Shown in pieces: positions 1-5,817 of a stretch of DNA of 7,053 nucleotides (within the stretch, counting starts at the first letter, position 1; every line of letters starts with the position of its first letter). Source of the DNA: Candidatus Culexmicrobium profundum. Lineage in GTDB: Archaea; Thermoproteota; Methanomethylicia; Culexarchaeales; Culexmicrobiaceae. The translations under genes were made by a program, and so were the position numbers. The notes beneath the pieces were generated by a model, which was given only the letters and a program-made list of their open reading frames with translations, was not told the DNA's origin and did no database searches. The stretch lies in contig JANZKD010000086.1 of NCBI GenBank assembly GCA_025061245.1, forward strand, positions 1-7,053. Direction: 5' to 3'.

Positions 1-143
1 GTAAGATCAATCCAAATGATAACGTCAGACTCACCCTTAAAGCCAGGAGTCAAAACCTCATATCCAAAGGCTTGAATGGGCTCATCAGCATACAGGAAGA
101 AGATTTGCCTAGGCTTATATGAAGCCCAAACATAAACACCCCC
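1..143 (-). pseudogene. C-terminal part, in shifted frame, of the frameshifted membrane-anchored protein (continues past left edge)
   Basis: Reading the minus strand from the G-run at 143-139 to the window edge, one frame is open for about 47 codons and gives protein-like sequence beginning GVYVWASYKPRQIFFLYADE and later including GYEVLTPGFKGE and DVIIWIDL. It has no start codon of its own; an in-frame TGA lies directly upstream (146-144). It is therefore best read as the continuation of the reading frame that enters from 390 and is diverted at the G-run. The mix of aromatic, acidic and beta-branched residues resembles a folded soluble domain. I do not recognise the family. The true end lies outside the window. 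The break could be an old mutation, a sequencing or assembly error in a homopolymer, or (least likely) recoding. Confidence 0.6.
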
Positions 144-390
144 TCAAACTAAAATTACCAAAAACAACCCTAGGAACACTGACATTCAAATCATGCCTCC
201 TAATCAAAGCCAAAGCATCATCATAAGAGATTTCCTCAACCAGAGGAAACTTAAACGAAGAGGCAAAAACACCACCATGCTCATAAAAATCAATGCTATC
301 AAAAACATAATACATGCAAAAAAGCATAGACCATACTAAAAGTATCATTTTAAGCGGCTTCATATAAATCAAATAAAATAGGAAAAACAT
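115..390 (-). CDS. N-terminal part of an unknown membrane-anchored protein, interrupted by a frame change
   Basis: This is the in-frame 5' portion of the same gene. The protein starts with a strongly hydrophobic stretch (MKPLKMILLVWSMLFCMYYV), a probable membrane anchor or uncleaved signal, followed by a soluble segment with YDDALALIRRHD and VPRVVFGNFSLRG. It then hits a TAA at 117-115 after seven residues (CLCLGFI) that look out of character. A single extra G in the five-G run (143-139) would explain this: with four Gs the frame continues smoothly as LRGVYVWASYKP. The start is uncertain. TTG at 429 is possible. ATG at 390 has a TATA-like GTTTATGTG about 27 bases upstream (422-414). ATG at 363 gives the cleanest N-terminus. 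The gene lies just downstream of the M24 peptidase on the same strand. Function unknown. Confidence 0.55.
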   Translation of the reverse strand: MFFLFYLIYMKPLKMILLVWSMLFCMYYVFDSIDFYEHGGVFASSFKFPLVEEISYDDALALIRRHDLNVSVPRVVFGNFSLRGCLCLGFI

Positions 391-443
391 AGAAATAAAA
401 TTACTGAATAAAACACATAAACAAGCCAAATATTAGTAACAGT

Positions 444-1529
444 TTAAGGAGTTATGGAACGCTCCATCTCAGTTAAAGACACACATCCATCCCTAGTGCA
501 GAGAACAGTGTCCTCAATTCTAACCCCAATCTCCCCAACAATGTATATGCCAGGCTCAATGGTGAAGGTCATACCAGCCTTCAAATTCAACTTATTCCCC
601 TTAACAATGTATGGATGCTCATGAACCTCCAATCCAATTCCATGACCCAACCTATGAATAAAGTATTCTCCAAATCCAGCCTCCTCAATAATCCTCCTAG
701 CAACTCCATCAACACTCTCACATGTAACACCAGGTCTAACATAATTGAAGGCAGCCCTATTCGCCTTAAGTACAGTTTCCCAAATCCTCCTCTGCCTCCC
801 CGAAGGCTCACCAAAAATAACAGTCCTAGTTATGTCAGAATAATATCCATCCACAATTGCTCCAGCATCAACTAAAACAGCATCACCCCTCCTCAACTCA
901 CGCTTACTTGGAGAACCATGTGGAAGAGCAGCCCTCTCACCAAACAATACAATGCAAAAAGCTGGAAGCCCACCAAGCCTCTTAACCTCATCCATAATTA
1001 TAAAGTTAAGTTCAAGCTCAGTCAAACCATCCTCAAGGCTTTCAAATCCAGCTTCAACAGCCCTACCAATAATCCTACAAGCAGCCCTAATCTTCTCCAA
1101 CTCATCCCCACTCTTCACCATCCTAAGAGAGTTAACTATATCCGTAACATCAACAAACTCGACATCTGGAAGAAGACTCTCAAGCCGTTTAACCCAACCC
1201 CAAGGAGCCCTCTCACAAACACCAATACGCCCACTAGCCAGTCCACGCCTACGAATATTATCTGCAATCAACTTGAAGGGATCCTCCCACTCCCTCCAAA
1301 CCTCAACACACTTAATCCAAGGCCTTTGGCCGCGAAGCTCCCTCTCTAACTCAGGAACAATTAAGACAGCCTCGCCATCAAAGGGAATCAAGGCAACTGA
1401 AGGACGCTCGGAAAGACCAATCATAAAACCAGTCAAATAATAAAGATTCACACCTGGAAATAGTAGGAGGCCGTCAACACCCCTCCCCTTCATCAACTCA
1501 ATAGCCCTCAAACACCTATCCCTAAACAC
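444..1529 (-). CDS. M24-family Xaa-Pro peptidase (Xaa-Pro dipeptidase / aminopeptidase P-like)
   Basis: A cytoplasmic metallopeptidase that removes or splits N-terminal Xaa-Pro units in peptide turnover. Numbering from the GTG at 1550 (368 residues), the N-terminal creatinase-like domain covers about 10-145 (VDGLLLFPGVNLYYLTGF), and the pita-bread catalytic domain about 150-368. All five metal ligands of the family are visible: D228 (VDAG), D239 (SDITRT), H303 (LGHGIG), E332 (IEPG) and E346 (RIEDT). H211 (PHG) and H310 are also in place, so the enzyme looks active. Length is normal for archaeal members. I prefer the GTG at 1529 (361 residues, VFRDRCLRAIEL). The best TATA box (1560-1551) ends one base before the 1550 GTG and would place transcription initiation near 1529, and family N-termini usually begin close to this point. 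The 1550 start remains possible if the weaker box at 1579-1570 is used. Dipeptidase and aminopeptidase P roles cannot be separated from sequence alone. Confidence 0.93.
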   Translation of the reverse strand: MFRDRCLRAIELMKGRGVDGLLLFPGVNLYYLTGFMIGLSERPSVALIPFDGEAVLIVPELERELRGQRPWIKCVEVWREWEDPFKLIADNIRRRGLASGRIGVCERAPWGWVKRLESLLPDVEFVDVTDIVNSLRMVKSGDELEKIRAACRIIGRAVEAGFESLEDGLTELELNFIIMDEVKRLGGLPAFCIVLFGERAALPHGSPSKRELRRGDAVLVDAGAIVDGYYSDITRTVIFGEPSGRQRRIWETVLKANRAAFNYVRPGVTCESVDGVARRIIEEAGFGEYFIHRLGHGIGLEVHEHPYIVKGNKLNLKAGMTFTIEPGIYIVGEIGVRIEDTVLCTRDGCVSLTEMERSITP

Positions 1530-1550
1530 ACCACCCAAAACAATCACCAC

Positions 1551-1560
1551 AATATATAAT
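1551..1560 (-). promoter_or_regulatory. TATA box of the M24 peptidase
   Basis: On the minus strand the sequence is ATTATATATT, the clearest TATA element in this intergenic region. Its centre (about 1555) is 26 bases from an in-frame GTG at 1529, which fits a leaderless transcript starting at that codon. A poorer element, GATTTTATTC at 1579-1570, would instead serve the GTG at 1550. Confidence 0.5.
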
Positions 1561-1637
1561 GTGGAAATAGAATAAAATCAATTACTATCAAGCTGAAAGC
1601 TAGACCATCATTCTATGGGCTGATTTAAGAATTACTA

Positions 1638-1666
1638 CATGTATACTAGTAGTATTTTTATACATG
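1638..1666 (+). promoter_or_regulatory. Promoter and probable operator of vapBC
   Basis: Two perfect 8-base arms, CATGTATA (1638-1645) and TATACATG (1659-1666), form an inverted repeat with a 13-base spacer. Inside it is a second, 13-base odd palindrome, ATACTA-G-TAGTAT (1643-1655). The block also contains the only good TATA-like sequences upstream of vapB (TGTATACTA, and TTTTTATA at 1655-1662). Ribbon-helix-helix antitoxins bind such symmetric sites as dimers of dimers, so autorepression by VapB or the VapBC complex is the natural reading. Binding is inferred. Confidence 0.55.
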
Positions 1667-1683
1667 AAAACCATACAAATATT

Positions 1684-1688
1684 GAGGT
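1684..1688 (+). promoter_or_regulatory. Ribosome binding site of vapB
   Basis: GAGGT, complementary to the 3' end of archaeal 16S rRNA, lies 8 bases before the ATG at 1697 and supports that start. It also indicates a leadered mRNA, unlike several neighbouring genes. Confidence 0.6.
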
Positions 1689-1696
1689 AGAAGACA

Positions 1697-1939
1697 ATGA
1701 AGTATACAACTATTAGAATCTCCATAAAAGATAAGGAAAGACTAAAAAGATTAGCAAAACTCCTTGGAACAGAAAAAATAATAGAAGCATTAAGATACGC
1801 CATAGATACAGCTGAAGAAAAGCTAGGTAGATACAACACAGATCTAGATAAAGTACTAGCAACACTAAGCTATGCAAAGGACATAGGAGAAACAAATGCA
1901 GAAAAAGTAGACAAATACCTCTACGGTGAAGAAAAATGA
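1697..1939 (+). CDS. vapB: Ribbon-helix-helix antitoxin of a VapBC-type pair
   Basis: An 80-residue protein. Residues 3-10 (YTTIRISI) form the beta ribbon, followed by two short helices (about 11-23 KDKERLKRLAKLL and 25-40 TEKIIEALRYAI), the usual DNA-binding fold of CopG/RHH antitoxins. The remaining charged tail (about 41-80, ending KVDKYLYGEEK) is where such proteins wrap around and inhibit their toxin. The gene overlaps the PIN-domain toxin by four bases (ATGA at 1936-1939), so translation is probably coupled and the antitoxin is made first. A GAGGT ribosome site and an upstream inverted repeat suggest autoregulation. The DNA-binding fold is clear. The antitoxin role rests on the PIN partner. 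Confidence 0.85.
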   Translation: MKYTTIRISIKDKERLKRLAKLLGTEKIIEALRYAIDTAEEKLGRYNTDLDKVLATLSYAKDIGETNAEKVDKYLYGEEK

Positions 1940-2457
1940 CTACAATCATAGACACAGGAATATTCTTCGCCTACTACAGCCTAGGAGACATCCATCACCT
2001 AGACTCAATAGCAATACTAATCCACACACTAGAGGGAAAATGGGGAAGACCATACATAACAAACCACATACTAGACGAAACACTAACAATACTAAAATAT
2101 AGAATATCACCCCAAACAGCAAAAATATTCCTAGAAACACTAATAGAAACAAACACCATACAAACACTACACATAGACAGAGAAGTAGAGTTAAAGGCGC
2201 AAAAAATATTCAAACAAAACCTAAAAAGAAAAGGGCTAAGCTACACAGATGCAACAACCATAGCAACAATAAAAGAATACAACATAGAAACACTATTAAC
2301 CTACGATAAAAGATCATTCCAAAAACCAGTTGACAAAATCATCGGCCCAAACTACTGGAAAACACTAACACCAAAAGAAAAAGAAAGAATATTAAAGATA
2401 ATAGAAAACTACAAAAAAGCAAGCAACATAAACCTAAATAATAGCCTAAATCCTTGA
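1936..2457 (+). CDS. vapC: PIN-domain ribonuclease toxin (VapC-like) with a C-terminal tail
   Basis: A 173-residue PIN-domain protein, expected to be a Mg2+/Mn2+-dependent RNase that blocks translation when not bound by its antitoxin. The four acidic PIN residues can be picked out: D6 (IIDTG), E48 (LDETL), D105 (SYTDA) and D124 (LTYDKRSF). The YTDATT and LTYDKRF patterns are typical of the family, so the active site appears intact. The core ends near residue 140. A lysine- and asparagine-rich tail of about 30 residues (TPKEKERILKIIENYKK onward) follows and makes it longer than the usual 130-150. The start overlaps the vapB stop. Codons are heavily A/C-biased (ACA, CTA, ATA). The cellular target cannot be inferred. 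Confidence 0.88.
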   Translation: MTTIIDTGIFFAYYSLGDIHHLDSIAILIHTLEGKWGRPYITNHILDETLTILKYRISPQTAKIFLETLIETNTIQTLHIDREVELKAQKIFKQNLKRKGLSYTDATTIATIKEYNIETLLTYDKRSFQKPVDKIIGPNYWKTLTPKEKERILKIIENYKKASNINLNNSLNP

Positions 2458-2476
2458 GAAATCCACAAGCCCTAAA

Positions 2477-2710
2477 CTAGATCTCAACAACCCTCTTAAC
2501 AAAATCCTTAGTAAAAATAAATAGAGGCAAAATGAGAAAAGCACTAAAACTAAAATTTAAAATAATCAATCCAAACAAGCCCAACTGCAAAAACAATATT
2601 TTCAACTTAAACCTGAAATCTTCATCCCCAACCAATGTATAAATAACACCAAGAGTAATCTCCAAAACCACAATAACATTACGAAGGAAAATCTCAAAAA
2701 TACCAGACAT
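2477..2710 (-). CDS. Small hydrophobic membrane protein, unknown function
   Basis: From the ATG at 2710 this is a 77-residue protein with a probable membrane helix at about 9-27 (NVIVVLEITLGVIYTLV), a short charged loop (GDEDFRFKLK), and a long hydrophobic stretch at about 38-66 that could be one or two helices. It ends in a basic tail (TKDFVKRVVEI). An upstream in-frame start at 2776 exists, but a clear TATA element lies inside that extension (2740-2734), 27 bases before the ATG at 2710, which favours the shorter, leaderless form. It lies downstream of the PaREP1 gene on the same strand and converges on vapC with a gap of about 20 bases. No family recognised. It could be a real small membrane protein, but short length leaves doubt. 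Confidence 0.5.
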   Translation of the reverse strand: MSGIFEIFLRNVIVVLEITLGVIYTLVGDEDFRFKLKILFLQLGLFGLIILNFSFSAFLILPLFIFTKDFVKRVVEI

Positions 2711-2733
2711 CAAAATAAAGTTAAAATACACAC

Positions 2734-2740
2734 TATATAA
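2734..2740 (-). promoter_or_regulatory. TATA box of the small membrane protein gene
   Basis: The minus-strand sequence AAATTATATAGTG contains TTATATA at 2740-2734. Its centre is 27 bases from the ATG at 2710, the spacing expected for an archaeal promoter driving a leaderless mRNA. This suggests the gene can be transcribed independently of the PaREP1 gene upstream. Confidence 0.45.
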
Positions 2741-2776
2741 TTTAACGCCGCTTATTAAATTCACAAAATACAGCAA

Positions 2777-3211
2777 TCAACCAACTTTCTCCACTATAGC
2801 CTTAACCAATTTCTCAACAGCCCTCAATGCCTTTTCAACATGCCACCTCGTAGCCCAACCCTCATAAAAGTTAGTATGCATAGAGTTAGCATGAGCCCAT
2901 GAAGCTGCAACCCAATCCCCCAAATCACCAGCCAAAACCTCACTATACCTCCACAACTCTCCATGAGAAGTAATCCTCCTCCCATCCCTAGCATAAGCAT
3001 AAGCCTTAACAGCCAATGCACATGCACCCCAAATCTTCTCAGAAGCCTGCCTCAAATTACCCCTATCAAGCTCAACTCTAGCTTGATCCAAAAGCTCCAA
3101 AGCAGCCTTAACAAACCTCCCAGCCCTCTCACTAGGATCCATATCCTCAGTAGCAATCTCAGCAATAAACTCCTCCAAAGACATACCACTCGCCTCGGCT
3201 CTCCTCCACAA
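2777..3211 (-). CDS. PaREP1/PaREP8-family (HEPN-like) protein, N-terminus possibly frameshifted
   Basis: The C-terminal all-helical domain carries the family hallmarks: LRQASEKIWGACALAVKAYA (about 53-72 from the TTG start), RITSHGELWRYSEVLAG (79-95) and ANSMHTNFYEGW (108-119). PaREP1 proteins are archaeal, often multicopy, and belong to the HEPN fold group; their function is poorly defined. An Rx4H-type pair (R78 and H83) is present, but it is not a convincing RNase motif. The TTG at 3211 gives 144 residues. ATG at 3184, with GAGG 8 bases upstream (3196-3193), is an alternative. Another frame upstream, starting at ATG 3246, encodes MSYVIRVGVGE, which would join LWRRAEASGMSLEEFIAE smoothly if a GAGAG (3216-3212) were GAG. 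That would give a ribbon-helix-helix-like N-terminus. So this copy may be frameshifted, or the sequence may contain an error. Confidence 0.82.
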   Translation of the reverse strand: MWRRAEASGMSLEEFIAEIATEDMDPSERAGRFVKAALELLDQARVELDRGNLRQASEKIWGACALAVKAYAYARDGRRITSHGELWRYSEVLAGDLGDWVAASWAHANSMHTNFYEGWATRWHVEKALRAVEKLVKAIVEKVG

Positions 3212-3292
3212 CTCTCACCAACCCCAACTCTAATAACATAAGACATCAATGAAATAAATACTCAATAGCATCAAATCGTGAAAACTAGCTTG

Positions 3293-3766
3293 TCATGTAA
3301 ATCTAGGTGCTATCAACCCCTCAAACCCTTCTTCATCCACCTCCAACTTACTAGGCCTCACAATTAGAGGAGCCAACCTTTTCACATTCAAGTAAATGTA
3401 AAATCTTCCATAGAATCTTTTAAGCAAATAAATTAAGGCTAGAAGCGGTACAGCTTTAAAACTAACCATCCCCGTCTCACCACCACTCAAGGTGCGAATA
3501 GGTCTAGGCAAACTATACCTCAAATAAACCATTCCACCCATCACCTCACCATCACACCTAACTATCTCAGGACAAAAATCACTCAAGCTAACCTCCACAT
3601 ATCCATCCAACCCAATCTTCCTCTCCCAGTAACCCACAGGAGCAACAGTAACAACCCTATCAACACTCATAGCCACATTTTCACCAATCAATTCAAATTT
3701 CGTCAAAGTAATACGCTCCAATTCCTCTACAAATTCTCTCAGCGACTTCATACTATCACTTACCAT
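3293..3766 (-). CDS. Conserved-looking protein of unknown function, faintly sliding-clamp-like
   Basis: A 157-residue mixed alpha/beta protein with no signal peptide. An N-terminal helix (SLREFVEELERI) is followed by strands (FELIGENVAMSVDRVVTV), a middle segment with FCPEIVRCDGEV, a hydrophobic helix around 105-118 (VPLLALIYLLKRF), and a final strand-rich part ending GFEGLIAPRFT. The helix, then a strand pair, then a closing IAPR motif recalls the C-terminal half of PCNA-type clamps, which end in LLAPR. It is far shorter than a clamp (about 245 residues), and I hold this resemblance only weakly. The ATG at 3766 lies 8 bases past the MFS stop, so the two may be co-transcribed. A CATATAGA element (3795-3788) about 26 bases upstream could alternatively give a leaderless message. 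The N-terminal half is unplaced. Confidence 0.7.
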   Translation of the reverse strand: MVSDSMKSLREFVEELERITLTKFELIGENVAMSVDRVVTVAPVGYWERKIGLDGYVEVSLSDFCPEIVRCDGEVMGGMVYLRYSLPRPIRTLSGGETGMVSFKAVPLLALIYLLKRFYGRFYIYLNVKRLAPLIVRPSKLEVDEEGFEGLIAPRFT

Positions 3767-3774
3767 TATGAAAA

Positions 3775-4995
3775 TTAAGATATCACATCTATATGACTAT
3801 TCACCAGATCATTAAGCCTCCTCGCCATAAACAAGGGAACAATTGAAGTTATACATGTCAGAGCAGAAGCCATAAAGACACCTCTAACTCCTAATACTTC
3901 AGCAATTAAGCCACCTATTACAGGACCCACCATAGATGGAAGAGAAGCCAGTGAACTTGAAACTCCCAAAAACAAGTCCTTCTCCTTATTTCTAAGTATA
4001 TCGTTTAGGAAGCCCATAATGGAGATGTTATTGAGTGGTATAGCCAGCGATAAGAATACTAGGCAAAAGAGATATTGAAAAGCATCACTTATCAATGAGA
4101 GAGCTAGGTGATATAAAGAAAAGAAAGTGAAGGAAAGAGCCAACACTCTATGAGAACCAAATCTTTCAGCCAATCTACCAATTAAAGGTTGAACTGCTGT
4201 AATTATCAAATTTAGAACTGGATAAATAGAAGCTAATATAGCCACAACCTCATAACTATTTGAAAGCCTCAGTAAAAAGAGGTAAACATAGGGTATCGAC
4301 ATACTTACAGCCAAAGACAAACTCAGCGTGGAAAACTCATAAAAAACATATGGCCTATAAGAAAGAGCAAATCTCAATTTATCATAGAAACTAGAAGCTA
4401 CAATCTCTCCTCCCCCTACACCTTCAAGAAACAAGTCAATCCTACGAAAATAATAAGCCACACCAGAAAGCAATAGAAACACAAAAAATATAGATAGGAG
4501 AATCAGCTGAAAGCCATAGCGACCAATCATAAACCCTGCAACTAAAGTCGAAGCACTAGAAGATAAAGACCATAAAGTCATCAAAGCAGAATAGACCATT
4601 GTAAATCTATCCTCAAAAAAACTCATCATAAGACTACTAGAGCAAACATATTCAACCCCATATAGTAAAGACACTATTATCAACAAAACTGGAACAAACA
4701 CTACTGGACTAAATACCAATAAAAAATATGAGAGAGCCACAATGAAACACACAAGCGAAATAGTCAAAAACCTTCTCTTAGGAGGAAAAAAGCCAGCAAC
4801 TACCTTACCAATAGATGAAGCCACCGAAATAAAAGAAGCAATCACACCTATAACAACCTCCCCCAAACCCACATAGCTCAAATAGAGATACTTAATAGAA
4901 CCAAACATACCACTAGCAATCCCGCGAAGCAAATACCTCAAAATAAAAAACCAATATCTTAAATCACCTCTTAAAACCCTAAACCTACCCATCAT
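3775..4995 (-). CDS. Major facilitator superfamily transporter, probable exporter
   Basis: A polytopic membrane protein with about 12 hydrophobic helices in two halves, separated by a charged central loop (about residues 183-212: RRIDLFLEG through FYDKLRFALSYRP). The second half keeps an MFS motif A-like loop (GRLAERFGSHR, about 273-283), and the penultimate helix has GPVIGGLIAE, as in drug and sugar efflux members. The first-half motif A is degenerate (GKVVAGFFPPKRR). The frame extends to ATG 5091 and TTG 5094, but that adds 32-33 residues with an extra hydrophobic segment. I prefer ATG 4995 (406 residues), which has an AT-rich TATA candidate at 5026-5011. ATG 5091 with a box at 5120-5111 cannot be excluded. 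Divergent from a winged-helix regulator, which probably controls it. Substrate unknown. Base composition is less A/C-skewed than its neighbours. Confidence 0.9.
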   Translation of the reverse strand: MMGRFRVLRGDLRYWFFILRYLLRGIASGMFGSIKYLYLSYVGLGEVVIGVIASFISVASSIGKVVAGFFPPKRRFLTISLVCFIVALSYFLLVFSPVVFVPVLLIIVSLLYGVEYVCSSSLMMSFFEDRFTMVYSALMTLWSLSSSASTLVAGFMIGRYGFQLILLSIFFVFLLLSGVAYYFRRIDLFLEGVGGGEIVASSFYDKLRFALSYRPYVFYEFSTLSLSLAVSMSIPYVYLFLLRLSNSYEVVAILASIYPVLNLIITAVQPLIGRLAERFGSHRVLALSFTFFSLYHLALSLISDAFQYLFCLVFLSLAIPLNNISIMGFLNDILRNKEKDLFLGVSSSLASLPSMVGPVIGGLIAEVLGVRGVFMASALTCITSIVPLFMARRLNDLVNSHIDVIS

Positions 4996-5107
4996 CGAAC
5001 TAGAAGTAAACTTAAAATAAAATAAACATTCATGCACTAAAAAACAAGAAAACATCACCCAACCAATAATTGAAATCACAAAACACCTCATCAACTCACA
5101 GAAAATA

Positions 5108-5150
5108 TTTAAAATAAAATCATATAATATGATCTAAGAAGTCATATGAC
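5108..5150 (+). promoter_or_regulatory. Divergent promoter with palindromic operators between the MFS and winged-helix genes
   Basis: The region contains TTTAAAATA (5108-5116), a fair TATA box for the rightward gene. Next is a perfect 15-base odd palindrome, ATCATAT-A-ATATGAT (5119-5133), and then a 10-base palindrome, GTCATATGAC (5141-5150), that includes the ATG at 5146. Both palindromes share the half-site TCATAT. GATCT recurs on either side of the second one (5131-5135 and 5152-5156). The placement, between TATA box and start codon, is that of a repressor site. The likely ligand is the winged-helix protein encoded immediately to the right. Confidence 0.55.
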
Positions 5151-5784
5151 AGATCTAAAAGAATACATAATCCAAGAATGCCATAAACGCTTCCTCACAA
5201 GAAAACTCCACCCAACACCCCAAACAGACATAACACCCCTAATCAACCATCTAACCCACCTACTCAACCAATGGATAAGAAAAACCCATCCATACTACAC
5301 ACCAACAAACCAAACAACCCAAACCAAACAAAAACTAATGAAAGAAATATGGAGAAAAATCGAAAAACAAGGAGAGATATCCATAGATGAAATAGCTGAA
5401 ACAATAACCAAAATATACGAAGAAAACATAAAACCACAAATAAAAACAAAACTAAAAACCCAAGGCATAACCATACTCAAAGAATATGAAGAAATAAACA
5501 CACTACTAAAAAGCAAGCTAAGATACAAGGCATTAAAAATCCTATCAAAAAACTGGACAAGCGTAAAACAACTATCAGAAAAACTAAACTGCAGAGAAGA
5601 AGTCATCCGAAGATTCCTATCAGAACTAAGAAAACTAAACATAATAACAGAAAAAGCACAGATCTCAAACAAGGGAAGACCAATAAAAGTCTATAAACTA
5701 ACAACACCAATCATAATAATCGACCTAAGACGCATCCCACAGCATTCCCTCCCAGAAAACCCTAACCACTCTGGACACTCCTAA
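5146..5784 (+). CDS. Winged-helix transcriptional regulator with a novel N-terminal region
   Basis: A 212-residue protein. The C-terminal half (about 125-187) reads as a winged helix: RYKALKILSKNW, then TSVKQLSEKLNCREEVIRRF as helix-turn-helix, then FLSELRKLNIITEKAQ and the wing SNKGRPIKVYKLT. This is the architecture of MarR/ArsR/TrmB-like archaeal regulators that sense repression or induction signals. The N-terminal 120 residues are helical, charged and unfamiliar (ISIDEIAETITKIYEENIKPQIK). They may form a dimerisation or ligand-binding part. The start ATG lies inside a palindrome, with a TATA candidate about 34 bases upstream, so the leader is very short. It is divergent from the MFS transporter, implying autoregulation and control of that gene. 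Coding strand is extremely A/C-rich with almost no G in places (5281-5340 has one G). Confidence 0.8.
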   Translation: MTDLKEYIIQECHKRFLTRKLHPTPQTDITPLINHLTHLLNQWIRKTHPYYTPTNQTTQTKQKLMKEIWRKIEKQGEISIDEIAETITKIYEENIKPQIKTKLKTQGITILKEYEEINTLLKSKLRYKALKILSKNWTSVKQLSEKLNCREEVIRRFLSELRKLNIITEKAQISNKGRPIKVYKLTTPIIIIDLRRIPQHSLPENPNHSGHS

Positions 5785-5809
5785 TGAACGTAAGGGTATT
5801 CAAAAAAGG

Positions 5810-5817
5810 TTTAAATA
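5810..5817 (+). promoter_or_regulatory. TATA box of the ArsR-ABC operon
   Basis: GTTTAAAT, preceded by the purine-rich CAAAAAAG (a possible BRE), is the best core promoter element in the 78-base gap. It predicts transcription initiation near 5839-5840. That leaves a short leader with the ribosome site, and the element overlaps the left arm of the palindromic operator. Confidence 0.5.

Noticed and set aside
615..1440. Plus-strand open frames at 615-875, 918-1349 and 952-1440
   Set aside because: They run antisense to the M24 peptidase, whose catalytic residues are all present. Their Ser/Pro/Asn-rich translations are what A/C-rich antisense sequence gives, and they have no ribosome sites.
1600..2213. 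Minus-strand open frames at 1600-1839, 1713-1955, 1946-2167 and 1995-2213
   Set aside because: They are antisense to vapB and vapC. The Leu/Ile/Phe-rich translations mirror A-rich coding on the other strand and mimic membrane proteins without being genes.
2824..3241. Open frames overlapping the PaREP1 gene (minus 2824-3027, plus 2963-3241)
   Set aside because: The PaREP1 frame has clear family motifs across this span. The others are compositional shadows. Only the short start of the 3052-3249 minus frame is kept, as a possible displaced N-terminus.
5264..5672. Minus-strand open frames at 5264-5449 and 5295-5672
   Set aside because: They are antisense to the winged-helix gene. Phe/Ser/Leu-rich translation of an A/C-rich strand gives false hydrophobic proteins.
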